Source of the DNA: Phymatolithon calcareum
Taxonomy: Eukaryota > Rhodophyta > Florideophyceae > Hapalidiales
Assembly (NCBI GenBank): GCA_977006965.1
Contig: OZ345380.1
Location: forward strand, 620,001 to 684,000
DNA: 64,000 bases
Direction of reading: 5' to 3'
The translations under genes were made by a program, and so were the position numbers. Shown here in pieces: positions 35,000-46,672 of this stretch (position 1 is the stretch's first letter; each line of letters opens with the position of its first letter). The notes beneath the pieces were generated by a model. That model searched no databases and was not told where the DNA came from. It saw only the letters and a list, made by a program, of their open reading frames with translations.

Positions 35000-35600
35000 T
35001 ATCTTGAAAAGGGGTGATCTCTCTCCATGCGATGATGAGATGCTCCAGTCTAAGATGCGATCAGGATCGCCGCTTCAATAGAGCAGGGTAGAGCAATTGC
35101 ACATCCTGTAAAAACGGGGGATCACTAACAGACGCTAGACTAATAATCGTAAAGGGTCGTTATGTCATCACTGAGAGTGTAAGTGTCGTGCACTACACTC
35201 GTGCAATATTGCGTGTCTCCAACCATAACCTTTTTCGAATACTTGGAGTAGAAAACGCACTAATATAGCTAGACCCTGTGCCTCATATGAACTCTGACTG
35301 GTGGACAACAAACTTTTCGCTCCACCCTCTGGGGGACGATTTTTGCAGCTAGTGCTACAATATCAACCCGGATTGCACGGATTTGAGTAAAATAGAAGCT
35401 GCAGAACGTATGTGCTGAAACGCATCTCCTTTGCAGCCTCATGAGTGTTTCTGAGGGCATTTAATAAATTAAGTTTGTTCGTTTGGAGTCAACGACCTTG
35501 ATAGGAGATCACTGTACTCTAGAGTGCACCCAGAGTCACTGGAAGACAATAACCGAAGAGTTGGAAACGAGGATGATCAACCATAATACGTTTTATCTCG
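35000..35600. other. No gene recognised
   Basis: Short ORFs only, between an RT-B fragment and the first recognisable RT-C sequence. Confidence 0.4.
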
Positions 35601-36065
35601 CTCCGCAACTGTACAGGGGTCATTGGTATTTGCTTGCAAAGTTCGGAAAGTAAAAAGAACGGCAGAAGAGAAAGCGAGTGCAATGGAAGCGACTTTAGCT
35701 CCGTTTACGATCGCGTGGTCATCCCGGCGCTGCTCGCACAACTGTCTGACCTTGAATGTGACCCAAATCTGGTGCGGTGGATCTAGAGTTCTCGAATGTA
35801 GTCTGGCGCAGGGAAGCGAACTTTCGCCAACTTTAACGAACCTGCATATCGCTGATCTGGATGTTACTCTTGACGTTATCGTGCAATTCAGTTTTTGCCG
35901 ATGACACTAGCTTCCATGCAGTCGGAGAAAGATGAAACAAGGTCATTGAAAATCTCAGCAAGGCTTCCAGAATCTTGTCAGAACATTGCACAGGATTGTG
36001 CATAAAAGTCAATGCAAAGAAGTGCAAAGTTCTCGGTTTCGCTCGAGGTGGAAAGCCACAGTTGG

Positions 36066-36472
36066 TGTGCCGTCCAACACTACTATTATACTCTCCATTT
36101 CCTATAAAACTAGCTCCCTTCAAATTGTTATTACAGCTTGCACGTACAGCAAGCCCTTACAGAGAGCATTACAGTCATTACAGTTCCGTAGGTTTCGATA
36201 CATACTTAGACCATGAAGGATCACCAAGGGAAAACCCTAGAACCACTGCTTACAGGTGCTTTACATTGCTTAGAGTTTACAAGTGCTTACACTGCAAGCG
36301 TTGCAGTGGTGGCTTTCAGATTCTTCCATTGATCCATTTCTCATACCGCCAAGTCATTCTTTGATTCAATTCTTTTTCTATAAAGGTCGCCGCTTCGGGG
36401 CGCCCTTGGCTTTTCGACAGGGAAAAACCCGACCACAGCCAGTGTGCCAACTTGTGCGTTTCAAAGCCCACA
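36066..36472 (+). mobile_element. Solo LTR (family S), copy 2
   Basis: 407 bp, TGTGCCGTCC...CCCACA, inserted in RT-C between the palm and thumb of its RT. Flanks are GTTGG (36061-36065) and GTTGA (36473-36477), a duplication with one mismatch. It is homologous to copies 1 and 3 and contains TATAAA about 90 bp from its end. Confidence 0.75.
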
Positions 36473-37237
36473 GTTGAGTGGTATTGACCAAAAGTCAAGG
36501 ATATCTGGCGCACCGATCGACGTTGTGACAGACTACGAGTTTTCAGGAGTCCATTATGACCAACGTCTAAGCTTCAGGAAGCATTGCTCGACAATCAGTC
36601 AAAAGCCCAAGTCAAAGACTCGGGTCATGCGCGCTCTAAGTGCCAAAACTTGGGATGCTGAATTGCATTTGAGGAAGTCATTTCAAAAGAGCGACTGCGA
36701 ACCAGAAGCGCTATACGTAGCCGCGGTCTACGCTTTGCACGGGGCTAAAACGCACATGGAGCAACTGGAAATTTCGAGGAACGAAGCTTCCCGAATCTCC
36801 ACCAGCTGCTTGAAATCCACTGAGATCTCAAAACTTCGATAGTTAACTGGACTGACTTCTCTGTTTGATTTCGTCGAGAGGGAGGCTACAATGGTACTAG
36901 AATAAACCTTAAGGATACCGCCACATACCTCTGTCACAAACGCCATGAACTCTTGCGTGACGAAACATAAAGTCAAACGCGATCCTGGTGTGTGACTAGC
37001 ACACAACAGATGGCTGACAATGGTATTCTGGCGCTTCCCCGAGATGGATTCCAGCTACCAATTGGAAAGGACCTCTCGCAAAAATAGACTAAACCAGACT
37101 CATGACCCCGATCTCCGCAAAGAACGGCGACGCGGAAAAGAAAATAGTCGTAGAGGGATTTTCGAGAAGGACTCGATACGGGCAGCGGACTTGGAAATAT
37201 GGACTGACGGCAACGTTGCCGAAATAAGCTCCGAATT

Positions 37238-37681
37238 TGTAGGGTTGTGGATCGCACAGGATGGCACACTGGTTCGGTCGGGTTGTTCCCGGGCGGAAAG
37301 CAGAGGGCAGCACGAAGCGCCGACCTTTATAGAAAAAACATTCGATCAAAACATGACTTGGCAGTATGAGAATTGGATCAATGGAAGAATCTGGAAGCCG
37401 CTTCGCGGCTTCCTAGCCTGCCACAGGCGCCACCACTGCATTTCTTACAGTGTAAGCAATGTGGTGTAAGCATCTGTAAGCTGTAAGACCTTGTAAACAG
37501 CAGGTCTAGGGTATGCATTCAGTGATCCTTAGTGATCTAAGTACGTATCGAAATCTATGTGACTGTAATGACTGTAATTCTGTATGTAAGGGCTTGCTGT
37601 AAATGCAAGCTGTAATTGCTAATTGAAGGGAGCTATTCTTAAAAGAAAGTAGGGAGTATGATAGTGGCGTTGGACGCCTCA
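37238..37681 (-). mobile_element. Solo LTR (family S), copy 3
   Basis: 444 bp with TG...CA ends, flanked by a perfect duplication GAATT (37233-37237, 37682-37686). It splits the RNase H of RT-C. It is in inverted orientation relative to copies 1 and 2 and is the longest copy, with extra hairpin-forming sequence (AAGCCGCTTCGCGGCTT) near 37400. Confidence 0.82.
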
Positions 37682-38774
37682 GAATTCGTGCGCAATCTCC
37701 AAGATTGTGAACGAGTCTCGATTAAATAGAATGAAGGCTAGTACAATGCGACGCTCGAGTTATTCCTTGTTATCCATCAAGACAAGGCAGAGGTATCGAA
37801 ATTCGTGACCGAGCACGGCAGGACACCGGATATCATTCTTTCATAGGACAACGGGGATGAACATGCATACACCTCAAGACCGACAATCTCAATTCAACGT
37901 GCGATTCTTTGCGATGAAGATGGAGATATCCTAGACATGTGCAGGACCATGTCTGTTAAAGACGGGGTCTTGCTGATGCGTGGAAACGAAACTGTGAAGC
38001 AAATGGCTATGACTCCGGGAGTTGTTGGATCTTCATTTGTCGCGGAGGTCTTTGCTGCAGTGCATGCGTTTCAAGAAGCTCTGAAGCTCATCTTTGCACC
38101 TGGGAGCAATATAAGATGGTTCACCGACAGCAGGAGCTGCATCGAAGCTATTAACGGACATGCGCTGAGATATGGGGAAATGATACGGCAACTTTTGGGT
38201 CTTATAGGACAATTGATGTCGAGGGAGATATTCGTTAAATGCATTTGGATTCCAAGTCACTGCGGAATTCAACGAAATGAAACTGCCGACGATTTAGCAA
38301 GAAGCGGTACTGCCGAATCAAACTTGTTGGACTATCAGAAGGTTCCTCTCTTACTCGAAGCAGCAAGATGAATCTTCAAAACATTCGCTAAAACCGAGTC
38401 TGTTGCCGTTCCGACACTTGTCGATGATCTTCCCATATCACATAGACGAGCAGAGGTGATCTTGCACAAACTGATGTGGAGTGAACCCCTATGGTGGCAG
38501 TCTTTAGACACGGATGCAACAGGGACAAAATTTCGTACGTTACATTGTGCAAGGCCTGCAATTCTGGTTGCAAAGAAACTACAGAACACCTGATTTTACA
38601 TTGCAGTGGACGTTCGATCTCCAGACGTAAGTTTATTAGTCCAATTGGGACAAAAACCGTACAGGAGCTATGCCGTGAAAGACTGCTAGCGATGCTAAAA
38701 TTTCTGAACAATGAGAAGCTGTTGCAGAACAACTTCTGGCGCTAACCCTCCGTTTGAGCGATTTCTTCCGCAAT

Positions 38775-40555
38775 AGGGAAAGAAACAAATGCTGCGAGCA
38801 AAACCCAACTCCGCGCGGCGAATTGTTTGGATGTCTGTAGCAGGTATGCGGCAGACTACAATGTATGCCGAGAGAATGGCGCCGAGCGACGCTAATCCCT
38901 ATTCACGAAAAAGGGCCAGCGTACGTGCCAGGAAACTACAGACCAATTTCGCTATTTAGCCAAGTCAGGAAGATCATAGTTGCGGCGATGGACTCTTCTA
39001 TACGTCCACGGTACAAATCCACCGATTCCAACTTGGATTCCAGAAGAACAAGGGGACGGAACTTGAGATCCTGAACTAGCACAATGAGGAGAGGTTATTG
39101 CTTCGTCCCAGTCCTGGACATGTCGCCTGCTTACGACCGCGTCCCGCGCAACATCGTTATGCGCCAAGTCCACAATTGTCCAGCCCCGGATATCGCCGAG
39201 ATGATCAAATACCTTCTGAAACCGTCATGGGTCTGTACTGCGGGCGATGAGGAGAATACAGGGCTTTAGATCGACTGCGGAGTCCCCCGGAGCTCCCCGT
39301 TAAGTCCGTGCCTCTTTACCATGTTCATGGACACATTTGCCGAGATGATCCAGAAGGCACCCCTATATATGTCAAAGTACCTCGCGATCCTGTTTCCTGA
39401 CGACTTTCAACTGCAAGCGATAAACTTCGACAGAATTCAATGGCTCCTCGATACAGGGACGCGATGGGCCAGGGAGAACGGCATGATGGGGAACACGAAG
39501 AAGGGAAAAAGGGAAGTCCCCATCCAGCACGGGTTATTCAAGTGAAAATTCCAGCTGGCAGAGGCCGAACTACATGAAAGAAGACGTCTGCAATACCTAG
39601 GTACGACCGTCAACAACACGGGTGTCACCGAACACGCCACGCTGCAACGAATCTCAAAACTGAAGGGAATTATCTGGGGTCTTCGAGATATTGGAATGAA
39701 TGCCACGGAGCTACAAACACTGAAGAACATAACGATCTACAAGACCCTCGTGAAATGTCGCTGTGAGTACGCCTTGCACCTCACTCCGTGGACGAGATCA
39801 GTCGAAGTTCAAATCAACCAAGCAGAAGGTTTGTTCTACTCCTTCATACTAGGACGCTTTTCACTCCGTCTCCAAAACCGAATGAGTTCGCTCTGCCAAA
39901 TCAAAGCCCCGGAAATCAGGAAGACACAACTCGGCGAACATTTTGCTGTGCGATTACTGAAGGAGAAACTTGAAGTCGAGAAAAAGCCAAACTACGAAGG
40001 CATAGCCGAAGATCTTCTCTACGAGGAAAGGGATATTTTGAACGTGAAACAAAACGATATGTTCAGTGAGCAGATCGACTGGGCTGAGCAAGGGAAGGTG
40101 GCGCCCAAGGAAGAGAATCGCCATCTTAGAGAAGCCTGGGCCCAAGCAGAGGAAGGATTGGAGCAAAAAATCCCTGTGGACAGGAGAGAGCGCGCCACCC
40201 CGACCGTGTTACTCAAATCGCGAAGCACAGAATGCTGGCGGTGAATGGTACGTCGGACGCTTCCCCCCCCCACGGAACCCCTCTTCCTATGTGGAGCACT
40301 TCGGCGAGCTAGCTGAGAAGAGCCTTGAGACCCTATAGCGCAACCGCACAAGACCGGAACTCAACGGAGAGACCAAGGGCGAAACAATGCAGGCGATGGA
40401 CAGACTATTAGATTTAGAGATTCTAATCACGGAAGAAATGATAGTGTGTTGCGCTATTCATAGACAATGCGAAAGTAGTACACGGGAAGCTTCTCTGGTG
40501 TCGGCGAACTCTGGCATTGCGGGCTTCTAAAAAAAACTTACAATTCCCCCCCGTA
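38775..40555 (+). pseudogene. Non-LTR element RT-A, copy 1
   Basis: 5' truncated inside RT (VEMLRA-like start), then RRATLIPIHEKGPAYVPGNY, a decayed catalytic region (LFPDDFQLQ instead of LFADDVQLQ), and the long conserved C-terminal part (39696-40244, WRTSVEVQINQAEG-type) in several frames. It ends AGGGCTTCTAAAA...ACAATTCCCCCCC. It abuts the end of RT-C. Confidence 0.78.
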
Positions 40556-40739
40556 TCTGGTAGCAGTGTTGGTACATATCCACTGAACGGCGATAGAAGG
40601 CTTTAAGCAGGCTACGCAATCCTTTTCCCTTGCGAAAACGAAACATTGCCGTGGATATGAATGAGAATCAAAACCCCGTGATCAAAATAAAGTCGAGAAA
40701 AAAGAGACTTTGGTCTGCTTTCTTTACCTACAGTACAGA

Positions 40740-41215
40740 GCGTACCGGGAAGGAAATTGTACGTATTTTTTTGAGTAACCCTCAGCACCAGAGTTCGCCT
40801 TCCCCAGCGCAGCTTACCGTGTAGTAATGTTATATTTTCTGAGAATATCGCATCACACTATCATTTCTTCCGTCATTATAACCTCGAACTCTAAGAGTCT
40901 GTCCATTGCCAGCATTGCTTCGCCCTCGGTCTTTTCGATGAGTTGCGATATTGTGAGATTGTGTTGCAGGATCTCAAGGCTCTTTTCAGCTAACTCACTG
41001 AAGTGCTCCACGAAGGAAGAGAGGTTCCGTCGGGGGAAGCGTCCGAAGTACCATTTCAATGCCATCATTCTGTGCCCTCGGGACTTGAGAAACACGGTCG
41101 AGGGCTGCGCTCTTTTACGCCCTCTGGGATTTCGCTTCAATCCTTCACCTGCTTGTCCCCAGGGTTTGCTACGACGGAGCTTCAATTCCTTGGACCTCAT
41201 ATTCCCTCATTGAGC
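40740..41215 (-). pseudogene. Non-LTR element RT-A, copy 2 (3' fragment)
   Basis: Minus-strand C-terminal fragment (ALKWYFGRFPRRNLSSFVEH, FSELAEKSLEILQ) with a tail reading CGTACAATTTCCTTCCC. It faces copy 1 tail to tail, about 185 bp apart. Confidence 0.72.
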
Positions 41216-41940
41216 CCGGTCAGACTGCTAAGAATATCGCGAAAAGAGTGTCACTATTCTAGTTCATCATCTTGAATGTATGCACACCGACACCTTTCGT
41301 ACGTACCCAGCCTTACCGATATCTTTCTCTGCTTGTCGTGCCAATCTTCTTCGGCGCGGAATTATATATTAGATGGCAGGTACAATTCTTTTAGACCTTG
41401 ATAATTAGGTTCTTCTTATTATACAGAAGGTGAGTTAGTCGTGCCCGCGTCGATAAGGCTTCCCCTGATCGATCTATACCATTTCAAGGAGCGCAACAGA
41501 ACGAGTATCAAACCATCAAAGAAGGGACGAAGACGAACGTCCTACGCGTTGAAGAGCAAGGCGCACAATGAACCACGAGTAAAATACGGTTTGACAGCAG
41601 CACCGTTTGGCCGCACGATCACAAGTTTCAACGAGTGTCCTGGATATTGTCATACACAGCTCGTAGCCCCCAGTAACCGCCACGAGAGCCCGTGTCGCAC
41701 TGCCAACACGAAACCGAAATCCAATGTATCGAAAGGTCCCGAGCTCAGGATTATAGCACTTGCCATATCGCGAGCGCGCGCATCTCAACAGCAAGAAATC
41801 AAAGTACATCCGTGCAGCATCTGGCTCCGTCCGCTCGACCACATCGAGCAATCGGTCTTTTGTTCTCCCTCACTCCCATCCCCTTTTAATCTTGTAGATT
41901 AGTTCAGGGAAGCAGAAGTCCAAGGTTTGACCTGGTCGAA
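41215..41940. other. No gene recognised
   Basis: Overlapping short ORFs on both strands without motifs, between two RT-A fragments. Confidence 0.4.
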
Positions 41941-41946
41941 CTCTGG

Positions 41947-42880
41947 ATGCAGCTCCTAAGCTGCGCTGGGTCAGGCCCGGTAGCATTAGCGACAACCGCA
42001 AGAGTTCGGAATGCAGTTGTATGCATCCAAAAACTACGCCAAATTGGCTTAAATGCTAACGGATTCCATCCAACCACGAGTATCAAGATGTTCAAGTCGT
42101 TGATTCTCCCCAAACGGGAGTATGCTATCCACCTGACGCCGAAGACTAAGCGATCACAAGCTGCGATCGAAGCAGCAGAAGGTGTTTTCTACAAGTACGT
42201 ATTTGGAAAATATGCCGAACGCCGAAAAGAGAGGATACGCGTGCTGTGCCGACTCGCCAGCCTGGGGATGAGAAGAGTACACCAGGCTGAAAGGTTCGCT
42301 TTGAGCCTGGTCAGACGGAAAAAGTACCTGGAAGAGGCAGAAGAATATGGAGGAAGAGAACAGGATTTGGCAGAAGTAGCAAAGGATATCTGGTATCTCA
42401 GAGAAGAGGAGGACCTTAAAGGAGCGTTAAAACAAGCGGAAGACGGCAAGGTGTCCAAGAAGCGCGGAGTAGAGGAAATCCTGAAAGGCTGGAAGGAGGA
42501 GGAAGAAGGGCGGATAATAAAAATCCCTGTAGACAAGCCGAATAAGCTACCAGGAGTGCTACACATAAGATACAGAAACATGCTCCTGCGGTGCCTAAGA
42601 GTGATTTTCAACAGAGCCCCACTGCGCAGAAAATCAACTTTGGCGACATACTTTGGGACCGGCGCTCTGATTGAGCTCGTAGAGCTCCAACGAGCAATGC
42701 GATCCACGGAAATGAACCAAGAGACTAAATATGAATGCAAAAGACTTTCTAGTGCCCTAATGGGAAGAGATATTCGAATTTAGGAGATTTTAGGAGAATA
42801 GAGTATGAAAGAGTGAGAAGCGGCCTTGTTACTCAAATTGAGGTTCTGGGAGATTTTAAAAATAAAACATCACATATCCG
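41947..42880 (+). pseudogene. Non-LTR element RT-A, copy 3 (open C-terminal part)
   Basis: A 278-codon open frame (41947-42783) covers the region after the RT palm: LILPKREYAIHLTPKTKRSQ, AAEGVFYKYVFGKYAERRK, then a highly charged helical stretch and RIIKIPVDKPNKLP. The C-terminal WFFGRFPPR block of other copies is altered (RVIFNRAPLRRKS). The start is a truncation point, not a real gene start. The tail is GATTTTAAAAATAAAACATC near 42870. Confidence 0.7.
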
Positions 42881-42884
42881 CCGG

Positions 42885-43385
42885 CAGCATTATAGAATGC
42901 GATTTCCTCGAGGGCTCCACCCGCTGACCGCACATTTCCGACACAGCTTTACTGAGTTCGCTTAAGTTCTGAATTTCTGGCCCTTAGCTGAGACCGAGAT
43001 AGTCAGAGCTATTGCATCGACAATGGCGCTGTTGCACCGCTTCATCTCGAATCGGCGATCTCAGAATTCCAGTCTGTATCAAGCATAAATATTCGCACAG
43101 GTGGTGGAGGCAGTTTTACCAATATACTGTACTGTACCACAGACGGATAACATCCATGATTTTCAAAAAAAATCAACAAATATCAGTTCAACCTAAATTT
43201 ATCAATGTTGAAAATTTGAAAAATGCAGCATAAGGCTATTGACTGCATGACATGCATGTTGAGGTTTCTGAATCAGGAACCTCTACGTGAATCCTGATAT
43301 GATCTCGCTCTAGCGTTCACCGGCTTGTAGCGGAGGATTTCAGAGAATCATGGAGTGGGGTTGCAGTTCCATATCTAACGCGTAT
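42885..43385. other. No gene recognised
   Basis: About 500 bp between the RT-A tail and the end of the zinc-finger gene; no motif seen. Confidence 0.4.
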
Positions 43386-43388
43386 TTT

Positions 43389-43890
43389 CTAAGGGTGAGC
43401 ATGGACAAAATGCTTCTGTAATAGTAAGGCAGAGGACGTGTTAGTATTGAAATTCAATATTTTTCATGAGGTGTGCAGATGTAAAAGTGAGTTTACCTTA
43501 ACGCTGCCATCCTTGTCAAATACTTCCCCACATACATTACATTTCCAGGTTCCATCGCTCCTCTTGTGGTAGGGGGGATTCTTAGGCTTAGTCGAAGATG
43601 CTGTATTCTTCTTACACTGCTTGCTTGCCTTGTGCAACTATAGTTTCATCGTTAAATTCTTCATGAAACCGAAAGGTCCTGTGTGAGGTTTGAGCATTAA
43701 GTAAGAGAGCATTCCTTACCTGGAGAACTGCACGACTACTGCAAACTTTGTTGCATATATCGCATTTGTAGCTGCATATGTCGCGAGCAGGGTCGTACAT
43801 TGTTGAAACGGTTTTCGAGTTGGATGATTTCGAAATGGTTGTTTTGGAGGAAGCTGTCTTAGAAGAAGATCCCTTCGACGACGACGCCAT
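43389..43890 (-). CDS. Small three-exon zinc-finger protein, C2HC + C2H2 (112 aa)
   Basis: Exons on the minus strand are 43890-43720, 43637-43497 and 43415-43389, joined by GT-AG introns of 82 bp (GTAAGG...ACTATAG) and 81 bp (GTAAAC...ATTACAG), both phase 0. The product begins MASSSKGSSSKTASSK, a Ser/Lys-rich head, then MYDPARDICS. Finger 1 is C-x2-C-x12-H-x5-C (CDICNKVC...LHKASKQC). After a short basic linker, finger 2 is a classical C-x2-C-x12-H-x4-H (CNVCGEVF...KHFVHAH), and the protein stops two residues later. Each intron falls inside a finger at the same place, just before the His half. The frame is open upstream of the ATG (about 43967) after a possible acceptor, so a further 5' exon is possible. 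It is related to the gene at 22.8 kb. Nuclear nucleic-acid binding is inferred; the target is unknown. Confidence 0.72.
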
Positions 43891-43925
43891 TTTCAAATCA
43901 CCAACGGCTCTGCCCTTTTCTTCTT

Positions 43926-44234
43926 CTAACAGCCTGCTGATCTTCTCTCCACTAAGTACCTTCTCAGATCTGCATGTGAAAGACCAAAAACATTACAAAC
44001 AAGTCTCATGCTTGCAAAAATCAAACTGTTTGGTCTCGATATAAGGTCTGGAATCAGTTTGGCACTATGATAAGTTAATGTAAGCCTATGAGCTTTTCTA
44101 TTGCTCTTGAGCCAATTCAATGCTTTCTCAGGTATCCTTCTTATGCTGGGTACGCGCCATAACTTGATTTCAGACTCTTCATTTGAATTATGAATGGATA
44201 AAATGAATCTCGATTGTGTGGGTCTTACATCCAA
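43926..44234 (-). CDS. Uncharacterised 102-codon ORF upstream of the zinc-finger gene
   Basis: The frame begins near a strong donor-like GTAAGA and reads FILSIHNSNEESEIKLWRVP with ordinary amino-acid composition. It could be part of a 5' exon or leader of the zinc-finger gene, or a chance ORF. No family was recognised. Confidence 0.2.
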   Translation of the reverse strand: MDVRPTQSRFILSIHNSNEESEIKLWRVPSIRRIPEKALNWLKSNRKAHRLTLTYHSAKLIPDLISRPNSLIFASMRLVCNVFGLSHADLRRYLVERRSAGC

Positions 44235-44249
44235 CGAGGGAAAAAGATT

Positions 44250-46000
44250 TACTTTACCTTTCTACAATTGCAGTAGACTATGCGTATCCTTCGGCACTTA
44301 AAGCAATTTCTGTTTCTAACCAAAACAACACAGACATGACCAGCAGCCCCCCCCAGTGTTGGTAAGTGTGCTACTGTACTCTTCGTATAGCTTTGCATTT
44401 TTGGTAACCGTACAGATCAACAATGAAGCAACGAGGCTTCAAAGTGTAAATGATCTGTTATACAATTCATAATTCTGTTCTGCCATTCACAGACCCGCGC
44501 CCAGAGCAGGATCATTCCGGCTCTTGGGAAGGGAACCTGTAAGGGGGATGCAGAAAGCGGAGAACGGCATCGCAATCATTGATTATCTGCACCCAGCTTG
44601 GTTTTCCGTACGGAGCAGGCTGAATACGCTTCGACAGCTTCATAGTATGGTTCTGAGGAACCGGGGCAATAAGAGAACCATAAATCTAGACGCTTAAAAG
44701 ACAATCGTCTTTTCTAACTGAACGATATCGTGGAAAAAATGGAGACCCTGTAATACGTAAAAATTGATAATTTACCCTCTGTCCGATCTGTATGTAGCTG
44801 CCATTGTCGCAAAAAACTAACCAATAAGCAGGATGACTTTCAATTCTTCTCTGCACTAAGAAGTCGCTCGACTCTCCTTCAAGGGCTAACACCTCTTCTG
44901 GCACACAGGATATATAGTCGGTTCTATTTGGAATAAGAGAAAGGAGGAATGTACATTGCACAATACCATGATTGGGCTCCTCGGATTTGACGTATTGGTT
45001 CTACCAGTGTACCGTTGTACAAAACAGAGTCCAACTGACAATCGCGGAATCAAATCGAGTGCTGGATTTTTGGCTACAAGCAAGATCAAATATGTACAAG
45101 GAGACGAGAAGACGACCAAGACAAGACTTGAGACCCAAATGGATCTGAAAAACGGTGTGCCGCGCACAGTTCCTTTGCAGAATCATTTGTCATAGCTTTG
45201 TCGACCTTTATCGCATCGTAAATTGAACAGAACTTTCATCAGATGACCTTGAACGCTGAGTATTTCAGACAACATTCCTGATCAGAACGGGCACTTCTCC
45301 GAGGTTGCAGAAATACCTTGTTCATGGGCTATCAGTGCTCTTGCCTTTCACGAAGCTACAAAGAGATTGAGTGGTCCCTGTTAGTAGCAATTACAGATGC
45401 GAAAAGAGAATAAATGGGCTTCCAAAGCTGTGAAACAGTGGACATTCAAACAGTCGCTATGCTTGGTAGTCACAGCAACGATCTTGCAGTGATGGCAGGA
45501 CGAAATCAATCTATTTTCAATATCGTAGCCGACCGTAATTGTGCGCGACATAGTAATCTAGAGAGGACGGGCACGTAAAGAAGACGGTGAATACTCAACT
45601 TCTGTCCAGGAGCGGGCCTCTTCACGTTAATATAGAAGGTGACTGAATGATATCATTGTCAGTCTAACCACCCAAAGTTGTCTCTTCAAGCATCCTATCT
45701 TCAGTCTGTTCCATCAGTCATCATTGAATGTAAGCCTTCTCTCGATGCTCTTTTGCTACGCTTGATTAAATCACATATACAATATGTCTCTCAGAACTGC
45801 AGTTCTTCAAAAAAGGGTTCTGTAGAGAATTAAGGCTACATTAACGAGCCATATCGAGCTGTTCCCCCTAGGACAAGCAGGATATCTGGGTCTGAGCGGT
45901 GTTATGGTCTTCTATTGCACTACTAATGTCACCCTATTCAAGACGTTTTGTTACTGCGGAGCGTCTCCTTTTGAAGATTATGTGGAATGTCAACGCTTAA
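44250..46000. other. Gene desert
   Basis: Several overlapping ORFs of 60-93 codons on both strands (44686-45195) lack recognisable motifs. No repeat boundary was identified. Confidence 0.4.
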
Positions 46001-46009
46001 AGATTAATC

Positions 46010-46660
46010 TTGAGCCTGGCGATGGGTCGAAGGACACTTAACCGCCACGACTGACCGAACAGTAGTACATGTCGACGGACAGCAGAGGCATGTTCCCTTG
46101 CGCACTTGCAAGTTCCCAGCTCTTGACCTACATGTTTGAGGGACCTGAAGGAGTTTGGGACTCAGTCCTGCATGAATCACGTTTAATGTGACGTGATCTG
46201 TTGTGTTCGTTGTTCAGGTTTGTTTCCTCCTCCCTATCTGCTATCTGCGAAGCGTATTTATACCCTTTCCTATCTTCCCAGAACATCCGGAAATATTGAG
46301 AAGACTTTTTGTCCTTCTACATCACAGCACAAACACTAGACGTAGACTACTGACTTGCACTCCAAGAAATAGAACTGTTTCTTGGGCAGTAATCATTGGA
46401 TTTGTATCAAAGAAACGTTCACATGTCACTCACTGTGTGATTGTCCCATAAAAAACCGTTCACTCTATGCTCATGAAGTTAACCCATACTGGCGTTGACC
46501 GATACTATACCCTTTTCGAAGAACACCCTTTGTCAGAGCAGCAAGGCCAGAGACGGTGCGGAGGTACAGCGATCTTCTCAGATTTGCCCACCTCAATCCT
46601 GCCATCACCTACCTCTTGAGATCATACTCTGCGTGCAGACCAACGATGATGGCATGCACA
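46010..46660 (-). pseudogene. Relative of the sequence split by the KDZ transposon
   Basis: The minus strand at 46655-46510 reads HAEYDLKR, stop, VMAGLRWANLRRS, then LYLRTVSGLAALTKGVLRKG. This spans without a break the point at which the KDZ transposon interrupts the other copy. A further matching stretch (GACCCATCGCCAGGCTCAAG) lies near 46010-46080, about 400 bp further down than in the other copy. The protein family was not recognised; a stop shows decay. Confidence 0.5.
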
Positions 46661-46672
46661 CCTCTACAAGAT

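Larger units (their letters stand above)
35690..38745 (+). pseudogene. Non-LTR retrotransposon RT-C (RT, RNase H, Cys/His tail), interrupted
   Basis: The RT part shows YDRVVIPALLAQLSD, AQGSELSPTLTNLHIADL and FSFADDTSFHAVGE (35881-35930), then a thumb segment (FSGVHYDQRLSFRKHC) after a solo LTR. RNase H starts EIWTDGNV (about 37190), is cut by a second solo LTR, and resumes with WFTDSRSCIEAI and WIPSHCGIQRNETADDLAR (37937-38371). A Cys/His tail, CKACNSGCKETTEHLILHC, ends the protein (38745). RT plus RNase H plus this tail resembles the I/jockey-like non-LTR lineages. Several frameshifts are present and no endonuclease was found, so it is 5' truncated. Removing both solo LTRs restores the domain order. 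Confidence 0.82.

Noticed and set aside
41441-41902. 153-codon plus ORF and 111-codon minus ORF
   Set aside because: They overlap on opposite strands, lack motifs and lie between retroelement fragments.
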